The notes under the pieces were generated by a model. It did no database searches, was not told the origin of the DNA, and saw only the letters and a list, made by a program, of their open reading frames with translations. A DNA stretch of 64,000 bases from CAIODY01 sp046051225 (lineage in GTDB: Bacteria; Bacteroidota; Bacteroidia; Chitinophagales; CAIODY01), in contig JBJOOR010000002.1 of the NCBI GenBank assembly GCA_046051225.1, positions 124,001 to 188,000 on the forward strand, read 5' to 3'. Below, piece by piece: positions 35,660 to 44,777 of the stretch. The position numbers were made by a program, and so were the translations under genes. Position 1 is the stretch's first letter, and each line of letters opens with the position of its first letter.

Positions 35660-35971
35660 ATGAAAATATTTCAAACAAAAAATCTGTTGATTGCTTCGGT
35701 AATTTTATTGAGTGCCTGTACGACATCAAAAAAATCAAAAACTACCGAACCTACAATTACAAAAAATAAGGATAAAGTGGTTGATGCTACTGCATTTGCC
35801 GAAGGCAAAAGACTATATGAAACGAAGTGCAATACTTGTCATAAATTGTATTCGCCGGCATCACGTAATGAAGAACGATGGACTAAAGTATTAGATTGGA
35901 TGCAGCCAAAAGCTAAAATTACGGATGAAGAAAAGCAAACTATTTATTTGTACTTAACCAGCCACGAATAA
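35660..35971 (+). CDS. Small c-type haem lipoprotein
   Basis: 103 residues. A lipobox LLSAC puts Cys20 at the mature N-terminus, and CNTCH (57-61) is a haem c attachment motif; Met or His as axial ligand is not obvious, but Met83 in LDWMQPKAK is possible. It is likely an envelope-anchored mono-haem electron carrier. The gene lies between the AraC regulator and nadE with short gaps. Confidence 0.8.
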   Translation: MKIFQTKNLLIASVILLSACTTSKKSKTTEPTITKNKDKVVDATAFAEGKRLYETKCNTCHKLYSPASRNEERWTKVLDWMQPKAKITDEEKQTIYLYLTSHE

Positions 35972-35983
35972 GCACTCAAGTAC

Positions 35984-37624
35984 ATGAAAATAGCATTAGC
36001 CCAACTCAATTATCACATTGGCAATTTTGAAAGCAACACTAAAAAAATTGTGGATGCTATCCATCAAGCCAAGCTGCAAGGCTCTGAAATAGTGCTGTTT
36101 AGCGAATTAGCTGTGTGTGGTTATCCACCTCGAGATTTTTTAGAGTTTGAAGATTTTATTCAAAAATGCGAAAATGCTATTGATGAAATAAAATTGCACA
36201 CGGCTGATATTGCAGTGTTGGTGGGCTGTCCGAGCCGCAATCCGAAAGTAGAAGGAAAAGATTTATTCAACTCTGCTTATTTTATTGCTGATGGAGAAGT
36301 AAAAAAAATTATTCATAAAACGCTTTTACCAACTTATGATGTGTTTGATGAAAACAGATATTTCGAGCCGAATAATTCGTTTGAAATTGTAGAATACAAA
36401 GACAAAAAAATTGCAGTTACGATTTGTGAAGATTTATGGAATTCAGGAAACAACAATCCGCTTTACACCATTTGCCCAATGGATGAATTGATGAAATTCA
36501 ATCCTGAAATGATTTTGAATTTATCAGCATCACCATTTGATTATGAACATGCAGAAGACCGCAAACGTGTGCTGAAAGCCAATGCCGAGGCGTATAAAAT
36601 TCCGATTTATTATTGCAATCAAGTTGGCGCACAAACAGAGATTATTTTTGATGGAGGAAGCATGGTAATTAATTCCAAAGGTGAAGTCGTTGAAGAATTG
36701 GATTACTTTAAAGAGGAAATAAGAATTGGGAATGCGGAATTGGGAATGCGGAATAAAAATTCCGAACTCCGAATTCACCATTCCGAAATTGAACAAATGC
36801 ACAATGCACTCATTCTCGGTATCAAAGATTATTTTGAAAAAATGAATTTCAAAAAAGCCATCTTGGGTTTAAGTGGTGGCGTAGATTCGGCTTTGGTGCT
36901 GTATTTGGCGGTGCAAGCATTGGGAAAAGAAAATGTACATTCGCTTTTGTTGCCTTCGGAATATTCCACTTCACACAGCATAAGCGATGCAGAATTGTTG
37001 TGTGAAAATTTAGGAACAAACTATGATATTGTGCCTATTAAAAATAATTATGAAACGTTTTTAAAAACACTACATCCATACTTTAAAGATTTGCCTTTTA
37101 ATGTGGCAGAAGAAAATTTACAAGCCCGAACTCGTGGTGTTTTGTTAATGGCTTTTAGTAATAAATTTGGTTATATTTTATTGAACACTACGAATAAAAG
37201 CGAAGCCGCAGTGGGCTATGGAACGCTTTATGGCGATATGTGTGGCGGCATTGCTGTATTAGGCGATGTGTACAAAACACAAGTGTATGAATTGTGTAAT
37301 TTTATTAATAGAAACGAAGAAATTATTCCAACCAACATTTTAACAAAAGCACCTTCAGCAGAGTTGCGACCGAATCAAAAAGACAGCGATTCATTGCCCG
37401 AATATGATGTGTTGGATAAATTACTTTTTCAATATATTGAAAAACGACAAGGGCCGAAAGAGTTGATGGCACAAGGTTTTGATGCAACTTTAGTAAATCG
37501 TGTTTTGAAAATGGTAAATAGTAATGAATGGAAACGACATCAGTCGCCGCCGATTTTAAGAGTATCGCCAAAGGCTTTTGGTGTGGGTAGAAGAATGCCA
37601 ATTGTAGGGAAATATTTGAGTTAG
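35984..37624 (+). CDS. nadE: Glutamine-dependent NAD+ synthetase with inserted repeat
   Basis: 546 residues. The N-terminal nitrilase-type glutaminase domain has the Glu (SELAVCGYPP), Lys (KTLLPTYD) and Cys (TICEDLW) triad. The C-terminal ATP-pyrophosphatase domain has LGLSGGVDSAL at ~293-303. It makes NAD+ from deamido-NAD+ using glutamine. Between the domains residues ~247-268 are encoded by a palindromic repeat (IGNAELGMRNKNSELRIHHSE), an unusual insertion that keeps the frame. It follows the haem lipoprotein by 12 bp. Confidence 0.92.
   Translation: MKIALAQLNYHIGNFESNTKKIVDAIHQAKLQGSEIVLFSELAVCGYPPRDFLEFEDFIQKCENAIDEIKLHTADIAVLVGCPSRNPKVEGKDLFNSAYFIADGEVKKIIHKTLLPTYDVFDENRYFEPNNSFEIVEYKDKKIAVTICEDLWNSGNNNPLYTICPMDELMKFNPEMILNLSASPFDYEHAEDRKRVLKANAEAYKIPIYYCNQVGAQTEIIFDGGSMVINSKGEVVEELDYFKEEIRIGNAELGMRNKNSELRIHHSEIEQMHNALILGIKDYFEKMNFKKAILGLSGGVDSALVLYLAVQALGKENVHSLLLPSEYSTSHSISDAELLCENLGTNYDIVPIKNNYETFLKTLHPYFKDLPFNVAEENLQARTRGVLLMAFSNKFGYILLNTTNKSEAAVGYGTLYGDMCGGIAVLGDVYKTQVYELCNFINRNEEIIPTNILTKAPSAELRPNQKDSDSLPEYDVLDKLLFQYIEKRQGPKELMAQGFDATLVNRVLKMVNSNEWKRHQSPPILRVSPKAFGVGRRMPIVGKYLS
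36723..36786. repeat. Palindromic repeat inside nadE
   Basis: GAATTGGGAATGCG occurs twice in tandem (36723-36736 and 36737-36750), then GAAT, then inverted words ATTCCG (36759-36764) and again ATTCCG near 36780-36785. CGGAAT (36749-36754) and ATTCCG (36759-36764) form a hairpin with a four-A loop. The length keeps the reading frame. Confidence 0.7.
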
Positions 37625-37666
37625 ATTATTAAAGTATTTATTACGTTGAAATAATTCCAACATACA

Positions 37667-38443
37667 ATGCAAAAAAGAATTAATCTTTTCCAGACCATTA
37701 TTTTTTTTTCAATCATTTTTTTATGGGTGATTACACATTCGGTTTCTACATCTAAAATTATTGCCCTATCATGTTTTGCAAGTATTATTTTATTAGCTAT
37801 TATTAATTTAATAATAAAGGATAATTACAAAAAAACAATTGAATATTTAAGATTTTTCAGCGTTGCATTATTTTCAGCTTCTTTAAGCATAAAGCTTTTT
37901 CATTGGGGTATTTTACTTCCTTATTTTTTATTCATTACTTTAGTTGTGTTAATCTTGTTTTGGATTTATTTTTATACAAAAAACAAGAATGATAATAATC
38001 CATTTTTCTTCATGTTATTATTAACTTTTGTAACTGTTTCTAATACATTACGCCCTGATGTAATTTCTAATTTAACTCCCACAAAATTCAAACAATTTAT
38101 AGCAAGTTTTTACGTTCATCAAATACCTATGAAAAGTGTTTACGATAGAACTTTTGAGTATTCCACTTTACTACATCAAAAAAATATTGAAATTATCTTT
38201 ACTAACAAAGATAGTTCGTGTAGTGTGAGGGCTAAAAAAATAAAATCGAAAATGATTTCACAATTAATAGATATAGAAAATAGTTTTGAAAATATTTCTT
38301 TAGATTCATCTCTATACATGAACAACATTGAATGGCAACAAAAATTAATTATTCAAAATATTGATTGTCAAATTTCAAAGCAAGACTTTGATTCATTAAA
38401 AATACTAACAAACAGTCTATTGAAAATAAAAAATAATAGATAA
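37667..38443 (+). CDS. Hypothetical membrane protein
   Basis: 258 residues with four or five membrane helices in the first 125 residues, then a hydrophilic C-terminal domain (~130-258) that appears helical with a Cys at about 185 (SSCSVRAKK). No recognised family. It follows nadE after 42 bp. Phe/Ile richness and poly-T stretches in the DNA are unusual but typical of membrane genes in such AT-rich genomes. Confidence 0.7.
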   Translation: MQKRINLFQTIIFFSIIFLWVITHSVSTSKIIALSCFASIILLAIINLIIKDNYKKTIEYLRFFSVALFSASLSIKLFHWGILLPYFLFITLVVLILFWIYFYTKNKNDNNPFFFMLLLTFVTVSNTLRPDVISNLTPTKFKQFIASFYVHQIPMKSVYDRTFEYSTLLHQKNIEIIFTNKDSSCSVRAKKIKSKMISQLIDIENSFENISLDSSLYMNNIEWQQKLIIQNIDCQISKQDFDSLKILTNSLLKIKNNR

Positions 38444-38519
38444 ATAATTTTAATCCAAAAAATCCCATTATGGCTGTATCTTCGTTCTACTTTTTTAATC
38501 CATTAATTTTTGTGAAATA

Positions 38520-40013
38520 GTGAAGCTGAAATCGTTTTTAGCAAAACCTTATGCGTCGTATGTTGCACGACAAATAAAACGAGATAGAGAAAATGCCATT
38601 GTGCATCAGGAAGAAATATTTAAAGCACTTATAAAAAAAGCTGCCAATACTATATTTGGCAAGCAATTCAAGTTTTCAGCAATTAAAACTTATGATGATT
38701 TTATTGCTGCCGTTCCGCTTTTTGATTACGAAGATTTAAAACCATTTATCGAGCAAATAAAAGAAGGTAAGCAACATGTGCTTTGGCCAGGCAAGCCTAT
38801 TTACTTAGCAAAATCGAGTGGTACAACCAGCGGTATAAAATATTTACCTATCACAAAAGATTCTATTTCGAATCATATTGATACTGCAAAAAACACATTG
38901 TTGATATACATGCATGAAACAGGCAACACACAATTTGCCGATGGTAGAATGATTTTTTTAAGCGGCTCACCTGAATTAGAAAGAGTAGGCGGCATACCAA
39001 CAGGGCGGCTTTCGGGCATTGTTAATCATCATATTCCATATTATTTACGCAAAAATCAATTGCCATCGTACACCACTAATTGCATTGAAGACTGGGAACA
39101 AAAACTGCAATTAATTTGTGATGAAACGATAAGTGAAAACATGACTTTGATTAGCGGCATTCCGCCATGGACACAAATGTATTTTGATGAATTAGAAAAA
39201 CGAAGCGGCAAAAAAATTGGCGAATTGTTTAGCAAATTTTCGGTGATGGTGTATGGCGGTGTAAATTTTGAACCTTATCGTCAAAAATTATTTGAATCAA
39301 TTGGTAAAAGAATTGATACCATTGAAACTTATCCTGCCAGCGAAGGTTTTATTGCATTTCAAGATTCGCAAGAAGAACCTGGCTTATTGTTGAACACCAA
39401 TGCAGGCATATTTTATGAATTTGCATTGCCAAATGATATTCAAAATAAGGATGCAAAACGCATCAGTTTAAAAGATGTTGAAGTGGGTGTAAACTATGCC
39501 ATTGTGTTAAATACAAATGCTGGTTTGTTTGGTTATGTAATTGGCGATACCATAAAATTTGTAAGCACAAATCCTTACAGAATAGTAGTTACAGGACGAA
39601 TTAAACATTTTATAAGTGCATTTGGCGAACACGTAATTGCCGAAGAAGTAGAAAAAGCATTGATGCAAACTGCTTTAGAAAACAATGTACGAATTGTTGA
39701 ATTTACGGTAGCGCCACAGGTTAATCCTACAGATGGGTTGCCTTATCATGAATGGTTAATTGAGTTTGATAATCAACCCAATGATTTGCAAAAATTTGCA
39801 GAATTGGTGGATATAAAAATGCGAAAATTGAATATTTACTATGATGATTTAATTACAGGAAATATTCTTAAAACATTAGTAATTACATCACTTCAAAAAA
39901 ATGCATTTATTAATTATATGAAAAGTATTGGCAAATTGGGCGGACAAAATAAAGTGCCAAGATTAAGCAACGATAGAAAAATAGCAGATGAATTAGCTAA
40001 TTTTATATCTTAA
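38520..40013 (+). CDS. GH3 family acyl-adenylate-forming protein
   Basis: 497 residues, family length. Motifs: KSSGTTSGIKYLP (ATP-binding), VYGGVNFEPY and YPASEGFIAFQD (acyl-adenylate loop) as in plant GH3 amido synthetases and their bacterial homologues. The reaction is likely activation of an acid as adenylate and transfer to an amine; the substrate is unknown. GTG start at 38520 overlaps a short upstream frame; a TAATTTTTG box lies 8 bases upstream, so the mRNA leader is short or absent. It runs into dxr 14 bp later. Confidence 0.85.
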   Translation: MKLKSFLAKPYASYVARQIKRDRENAIVHQEEIFKALIKKAANTIFGKQFKFSAIKTYDDFIAAVPLFDYEDLKPFIEQIKEGKQHVLWPGKPIYLAKSSGTTSGIKYLPITKDSISNHIDTAKNTLLIYMHETGNTQFADGRMIFLSGSPELERVGGIPTGRLSGIVNHHIPYYLRKNQLPSYTTNCIEDWEQKLQLICDETISENMTLISGIPPWTQMYFDELEKRSGKKIGELFSKFSVMVYGGVNFEPYRQKLFESIGKRIDTIETYPASEGFIAFQDSQEEPGLLLNTNAGIFYEFALPNDIQNKDAKRISLKDVEVGVNYAIVLNTNAGLFGYVIGDTIKFVSTNPYRIVVTGRIKHFISAFGEHVIAEEVEKALMQTALENNVRIVEFTVAPQVNPTDGLPYHEWLIEFDNQPNDLQKFAELVDIKMRKLNIYYDDLITGNILKTLVITSLQKNAFINYMKSIGKLGGQNKVPRLSNDRKIADELANFIS

Positions 40014-40027
40014 AAAAAAATAATTTT

Positions 40028-41191
40028 ATCAATCAGAAAATAAAACATATAGCCATTTTAGGAAGCAGCGGAAGCATTGGCACACAAGCATTAGAAGTGA
40101 TTGAACAAAATCCTGATAAATTTTGTGTTGAAGTGCTTACCGTAAATTCGAATGCTGAATTATTGATTCAACAAGCCAAAAAATTTAAACCTAATGCAGT
40201 TGTAATTGGTGATGAATCAAAATATCAGTTGGTAAAAGATGCATTGAAAGATGATTTTATAAAAGTATTTGCAGGCGAACAAGCTTTAGAACAAGTAGTG
40301 CAGATGGATTCGATTGATATTGTATTAACTGCTTTGGTTGGCTATGCAGGTTTAAAACCAACCATCAATGCTATTAAATCGAAAAAAAATATTGCATTAG
40401 CTAATAAAGAAACGTTGGTGGTGGCTGGAAAATTAATTACACAATTAGCTATGGAAAATGGTGTAAATATTTATCCTGTTGATAGTGAGCATTCAGCTAT
40501 TTTTCAATGTTTGGCAGGCGAATGGCAAAATAAAATTGAGAAGATTTATTTAACGGCAAGTGGTGGCCCATTTTTAGGAAAAGATATTAATTTTTTGCAA
40601 CACGTAAAAAAAGAACAAGCCTTAAAACATCCAAATTGGACAATGGGCGCAAAAATAACAATCGACTCTGCATCGTTGATGAATAAAGGGTTAGAAGTGA
40701 TTGAAGCCAAATGGTTATTTCATTTACAGCCTAATCAAATTGATGTAATTGTGCATCCGCAAAGCATAATTCATAGCATTGTACAATTTGAAGATGGTAG
40801 CATGAAAGCCCAAATGGGATTACCCGATATGAAATTGCCTATACAATATGCATTGGCATATCCCGATAGAATTAAAAGCAATTTTCCGAGATTCGATTTT
40901 TTAAATTATCCTACCTTAACATTTACAAAGCCCGATAGCAAAACTTTTCGTAATCTTGCACTTGCTTTTGAAGCCATGAACAAATGCGGAAACATGCCTT
41001 GTATTATGAATGCCGCCAACGAAATAGCAGTGGAAGCATTTTTAAAAGATAAAATTGGTTTTTTACAAATGACAGATGTGATTGAAACTTGTATGCAAAA
41101 AATTGCCTACATCGAAAAACCAACTTTACAAGATTATGTTAATGCTGATGTTGAAAGCCGCATGATGGCAAAAGAAATTATTTACAAATAA
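40028..41191 (+). CDS. dxr: 1-deoxy-D-xylulose-5-phosphate reductoisomerase, no canonical start codon
   Basis: About 387 residues if it starts at the AUC at 40028. The NADPH motif ILGSSGSIGTQALEVI begins about 10 codons later, so the gene must start near here, yet the frame is open from 40001 with no ATG, GTG, TTG or CTG before 40097. The GTG at 40097 would remove the nucleotide-binding motif. Catalytic features present: ANKETLVVAG, PVDSEHSAIFQCL, TASGGPF and SASLMNKGLEVIEAKWLF. It makes MEP from DXP in the isoprenoid pathway. Translation may be coupled to the GH3 stop 14 bp upstream. RseP follows after 22 bp. Confidence 0.88.
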   Translation: MNQKIKHIAILGSSGSIGTQALEVIEQNPDKFCVEVLTVNSNAELLIQQAKKFKPNAVVIGDESKYQLVKDALKDDFIKVFAGEQALEQVVQMDSIDIVLTALVGYAGLKPTINAIKSKKNIALANKETLVVAGKLITQLAMENGVNIYPVDSEHSAIFQCLAGEWQNKIEKIYLTASGGPFLGKDINFLQHVKKEQALKHPNWTMGAKITIDSASLMNKGLEVIEAKWLFHLQPNQIDVIVHPQSIIHSIVQFEDGSMKAQMGLPDMKLPIQYALAYPDRIKSNFPRFDFLNYPTLTFTKPDSKTFRNLALAFEAMNKCGNMPCIMNAANEIAVEAFLKDKIGFLQMTDVIETCMQKIAYIEKPTLQDYVNADVESRMMAKEIIYK

Positions 41192-41213
41192 AAAATTATA
41201 AGTACCAATATTA

Positions 41214-42578
41214 ATGGAAATTCTGATTAAGATTATTTACTTGATAATGTCGTTATCAATTCTGGTTTTTTTGCACGAAATGGGGCATTATTTAACAGCA
41301 CGAATGTTTAAGATTAGAGTAGATAAATTCTACTTGTTTTTCGATTTTATGTTTCCCTTACAAAATGTTTTAAAATTCTCAATTTTTAAAAAGAAAATTG
41401 GTGATACCGAATGGGGTTTAGGTTGGTTTCCGATGGGTGGCTATGTGCAAATAAATGGAATGATTGATGAAAGCATGGATAAAGAAACAATGGCTCAACC
41501 CGAGCAACCATGGGAGTTTAGAAGCAAACCAGCTTGGCAACGATTGATAGTAATGTTAGGCGGTGTAATTGTAAATGTAATTTTAGGAATCGTAATTTTT
41601 TGGTTTATTTTAAGTAAATGGGGTGATTCATATTTACCAACTGCTAATTTAAAATATGGTATTTATGCCGATTCAATTGCCTTAAAAATGGGCTTACAAA
41701 ATGGCGATAAAATTTTGAGTATTGATGGCAAAAAAGTTGAAAATTTTGCTGCCATTCCTGGGCAAATAATTTTGAATAATGCCAAAACAATTCAGATTGA
41801 AAGAGATAGCCAAATGATGGATGTAAATATTCCATCTGGTGCTATTGGTTTATTAGCAAAAAGCAAAAAAGAAGGCTTCATGTCGCCACGAACAAGGTTT
41901 TGGATTTCGGATGTTTCATCGGGCAGTAATGCATTAAAAGCTGGCTTAGAAAAAGGCGATAGAGTGGTGATGATTAATAATAAAAAGGTTGAATTTTATG
42001 ATGAAGTAAAAGCCACTTTAAAAGAAAATAAATCAACTACGGTTGCTTTTGTAATTGAAAGAAAAGGTAAAACAATTACCAAGCAAGTTGCCATAACAGA
42101 TGTTGGAACAATTGGGGTAGGATTAGGCGATACCATCGACTTAAAATTAAAAAGTAGAAGTTACACAATTGTTGAAGCCTTTCCTGCGGCTGTTGAGCGT
42201 TCTGTAACAACAATTACAAATTATATTAAAGGCTTGAATCAAATATTTTTATCCATTGTTGGAAAAAGTGAAGTTAAAGCAAGCGATAGCGTTGGTGGTT
42301 TTGCATCTATGGCAAAATTATTTCCAAGCAATTGGGGCGATTGGTATCAATTCTGGTCGATAACGGCTATTATATCTTTAATATTAGCATTTATGAATCT
42401 ATTGCCAATTCCTGCATTAGATGGTGGTCATGCATTGTTTTGTTTATACGAAATGATTTTTAGAAGAAAGCCAAGTGTTAAATTTTTAGAATATTCGCAA
42501 TACGTAGGCATGGCTATTCTATTGGGTTTAATGCTGTTTGCCAATTTGAATGATGTATATAAAGCTTGGTTTAAATAA
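41214..42578 (+). CDS. rseP: RIP metalloprotease RseP
   Basis: 454 residues. The zinc motif HEMGH (21-25) is in the first membrane helix. Two PDZ-like domains lie at ~140-205 and ~225-300. The LDG motif is in NLLPIPALDGGH near 391, and final helices follow. It is a site-2 protease that cuts membrane-bound anti-sigma factors. The dxr-rseP pairing is widely conserved. The next gene, hscB-like, starts directly after its stop. Confidence 0.95.
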   Translation: MEILIKIIYLIMSLSILVFLHEMGHYLTARMFKIRVDKFYLFFDFMFPLQNVLKFSIFKKKIGDTEWGLGWFPMGGYVQINGMIDESMDKETMAQPEQPWEFRSKPAWQRLIVMLGGVIVNVILGIVIFWFILSKWGDSYLPTANLKYGIYADSIALKMGLQNGDKILSIDGKKVENFAAIPGQIILNNAKTIQIERDSQMMDVNIPSGAIGLLAKSKKEGFMSPRTRFWISDVSSGSNALKAGLEKGDRVVMINNKKVEFYDEVKATLKENKSTTVAFVIERKGKTITKQVAITDVGTIGVGLGDTIDLKLKSRSYTIVEAFPAAVERSVTTITNYIKGLNQIFLSIVGKSEVKASDSVGGFASMAKLFPSNWGDWYQFWSITAIISLILAFMNLLPIPALDGGHALFCLYEMIFRRKPSVKFLEYSQYVGMAILLGLMLFANLNDVYKAWFK

Positions 42579-43088
42579 ATGAATTATTTCGAGTTTTACA
42601 ATATTCCTGTTTCGTTTAACATTAATGCTGTTGAATTAAAAAAAATATTTTTTCAATTCAGTAAAAAATATCATCCCGATTTTTTTACAAATGCTGCCGA
42701 AAGCGATATGAATGAAGCATTAGAATTATCTACACTAAATACAAATGCATTTAAAACTTTATCCAATTTTGATTTACGGATGAAGTATATTCTTCAATTA
42801 AAAAATAATATTGAAGCTAATGAAAAATATACATTGCCGAATGATTTTTTGATGGAAATGATGGAGCTGAATGAAGCCATAGATGAGCTACAATTTGAAA
42901 CCAATTCTATAAAAAAAGAAAAAATAATTACTGAAATAAAATTGTTTGAAAACCAATTACAACAATCTGTTCAGCAATTAATTGAAGCTGAAAATATAAA
43001 TAATTTTACTGCTACTGATTTTGAAAAAGTAAAGGAATATTACTTCAAAAAAAAATATTTAAACCGATTAGAAGAGCAAATGAAATAG
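42579..43088 (+). CDS. hscB: Fe-S cluster co-chaperone HscB-like protein
   Basis: 169 residues. The N-terminal J-domain has the HPD motif at 32-34 (KKYHPDFF) and the C-terminal helical domain (~85-165) resembles HscB's IscU-binding bundle. It stimulates the Hsp70 partner during Fe-S cluster transfer. It starts immediately after rseP. A convergent GGGP synthase gene ends 14 bp downstream. Confidence 0.8.
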   Translation: MNYFEFYNIPVSFNINAVELKKIFFQFSKKYHPDFFTNAAESDMNEALELSTLNTNAFKTLSNFDLRMKYILQLKNNIEANEKYTLPNDFLMEMMELNEAIDELQFETNSIKKEKIITEIKLFENQLQQSVQQLIEAENINNFTATDFEKVKEYYFKKKYLNRLEEQMK

Positions 43089-43101
43089 GCTGGTAGATGA
43101 T

Positions 43102-43863
43102 TTAAACCAATTGAGAAACTGAAACTTGATGAATAGCGTTTGCCATATCAGCAATTAATGTTGGATTTTTTTCGGCAGCATTACCCACTACAATAATATC
43201 GGCACCAGCTTTACAATTGGCTACTGCTTTTTCAGTAGTTAATATTCCACCACCTACAATTAATGGTACTTGAATACTGTTGCTAACCATCGAAATCATT
43301 TTTTCGTCAATTGCATTTTTTGCGCCACTGCCAGCATCCATATACATTAACTGCAAGCCCAACATTTCGCCAGCCATAGCTGTACAAGCTGCTATATCAG
43401 GTTTATTGGCAGGTATGGGCGTAGTATTGCTAATATATGATACAGTGGTTTGTGTGCCACCATCTACTAATATATAGCCCGTAGGCAATATTTCTAATGT
43501 GCTAGATTTTAAATAAGGTGCTGCTAATACATGTTGCCCAATCAACATTTCAGCATTTCTACCACTAATTAATGATAGAAAAAAAATAGCATCAGCTTTA
43601 TTATTTATCTGCATCACACTGCCCGGGAATAATATAGTAGGGATGGTGCAATTGCTTTTAATAGTAGTTAAACATTCATCTAAACTATCTTTGGTAAGCA
43701 AGCTGCCACCCACAAACAAATAGTCGGTTTTTGATTGTACGGCTACATCAATAGTTTGTAGCAAGGCAGCGTTATCAAGCTTATCAGGGTCGATAAGCAA
43801 TGCAAATTGCTTTTGATGATTGGCTCTAGCCCATTTAAATTGTTGTAATACTGTTGCTTGCAT
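43102..43863 (-). CDS. Geranylgeranylglyceryl phosphate synthase family protein (PcrB/GGGPS)
   Basis: 253 residues, TIM-barrel. Family motifs: LIDPDK (24-29), GGS-L near 54, LFPGS, PTGYILVDGG, MDAGSGA and PLIVGGGI, which form the phosphate and prenyl sites. It joins a polyprenyl diphosphate to glycerol-1-phosphate, a reaction typical of archaeal lipids but present in Bacteroidota. A TATCTTTG box sits six bases before the ATG, inside the end of the upstream acetyltransferase gene. Confidence 0.88.
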   Translation of the reverse strand: MQATVLQQFKWARANHQKQFALLIDPDKLDNAALLQTIDVAVQSKTDYLFVGGSLLTKDSLDECLTTIKSNCTIPTILFPGSVMQINNKADAIFFLSLISGRNAEMLIGQHVLAAPYLKSSTLEILPTGYILVDGGTQTTVSYISNTTPIPANKPDIAACTAMAGEMLGLQLMYMDAGSGAKNAIDEKMISMVSNSIQVPLIVGGGILTTEKAVANCKAGADIIVVGNAAEKNPTLIADMANAIHQVSVSQLV

Positions 43864-43877
43864 TTAGCGCAAAGATA
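43864..43877 (-). promoter_or_regulatory. Promoter-like box six bases before the GGGP synthase start
   Basis: On the minus strand TATCTTTG (43877-43870) is followed by CGCTAA and ATG (43863). The box lies inside the end of the acetyltransferase gene. It could give the GGGP synthase its own short-leader transcript. Confidence 0.35.
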
Positions 43878-44361
43878 ATTTTTTTTTCATCACGAAGTCA
43901 TTCATCACATAACCATTTCCAATATCAAAATCGGCAACCGATTCAATCACAAATCCATTTTTAAAATAAAAATTAATGGCATTAAAATTTTGTCGGTTTA
44001 CGGTAAGGCTAAAAGTTTCAGCATTTGTATATTCTTGTTCAATTTTATTCAACAACATTTTGCCTAAACCTTTACGGTGCTGTGTGGTATCAACATATAA
44101 TTTATTAATAAAATAATGATGTTCTTCTTTTTGGCTTACTGCAATAAATCCAGTTGCAAAATTATTAATAGATAAAATAGTAAATTGATGACCTTGATTC
44201 ATTTGCTGCATAAGGCTTTTGCCTGAATACATTTTATTTAGCATATAGTCAATCTGTTCAATTGTGATAATAGATGGATAGTGCTTGCGCCATATTTTAT
44301 TAGCCAATTGCTGAATGGTATCAATATGCGATTCGTTACAATTTATAAATTCTATCTGCAT
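43864..44361 (-). CDS. GNAT family N-acetyltransferase
   Basis: 165 residues. The acetyl-CoA pyrophosphate loop is in HRKGLGKMLLNKIE (~96-109), with NFNAINFYFKNGF at the end of the fold. Substrate unknown. It shares one base with the lipoprotein gene upstream on the minus strand, so four genes from 45274 down to 43102 form a likely operon. Confidence 0.88.
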   Translation of the reverse strand: MQIEFINCNESHIDTIQQLANKIWRKHYPSIITIEQIDYMLNKMYSGKSLMQQMNQGHQFTILSINNFATGFIAVSQKEEHHYFINKLYVDTTQHRKGLGKMLLNKIEQEYTNAETFSLTVNRQNFNAINFYFKNGFVIESVADFDIGNGYVMNDFVMKKKLSLR

Positions 44362-44777
44362 TATTCGGTTACATATAAATCGGTAGATGCATTATAGTTG
44401 GCATCAACTGATGATGATGAAATGATAAATCCTGTATTGCCATTTACATCTTTGCCCACCGATGCATCGTAACCAGTAGAAAATAGCCATACATTACCCA
44501 AAGGTAATTGGCTAAAAGTGGCTTCGCCGTTGGCATTGGTTGTGGTGGAATAATCATAAGCTGAAGTGTTGCCGCCAGGATATTTATCGCTAGCTAATTT
44601 TAAATATACTTTCAAATTAGGTAATGCATACGCATGATGCAACACATGAACGGTAAGTGTAATTTTTCCTTTTACATCAGTAATTGCCACTTGAGTGGTC
44701 GCACTTCTTTTTTTACAACCCGATGAAAGTAATGTAGTAGCTATAAAAATGGCGAATATGTAAGTAAATAACCTCAC
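44361..44777 (-). CDS. Small lipoprotein with transthyretin-like beta domain
   Basis: 138 residues. The signal peptide ends in a lipobox (LLSSGC, Cys ~21) followed by a basic KKR. The remainder is a single beta sandwich with NANGEATFSQLPLGNVWLF, like prealbumin/Cna-B-type domains. Function unknown. It overlaps the BCCP-like gene by four bases (minus strand). Confidence 0.7.
   Translation of the reverse strand: MRLFTYIFAIFIATTLLSSGCKKRSATTQVAITDVKGKITLTVHVLHHAYALPNLKVYLKLASDKYPGGNTSAYDYSTTTNANGEATFSQLPLGNVWLFSTGYDASVGKDVNGNTGFIISSSSVDANYNASTDLYVTE

Noticed and set aside
38470..38520. 16-codon frame ahead of the GH3 gene as a leader peptide
   Set aside because: It overlaps the GTG start and the promoter-like box, and the translation has no attenuator-like residue bias.
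40097..41191. dxr starting at GTG 40097
   Set aside because: It would delete the GSSGSIG nucleotide-binding motif that is clearly encoded upstream.
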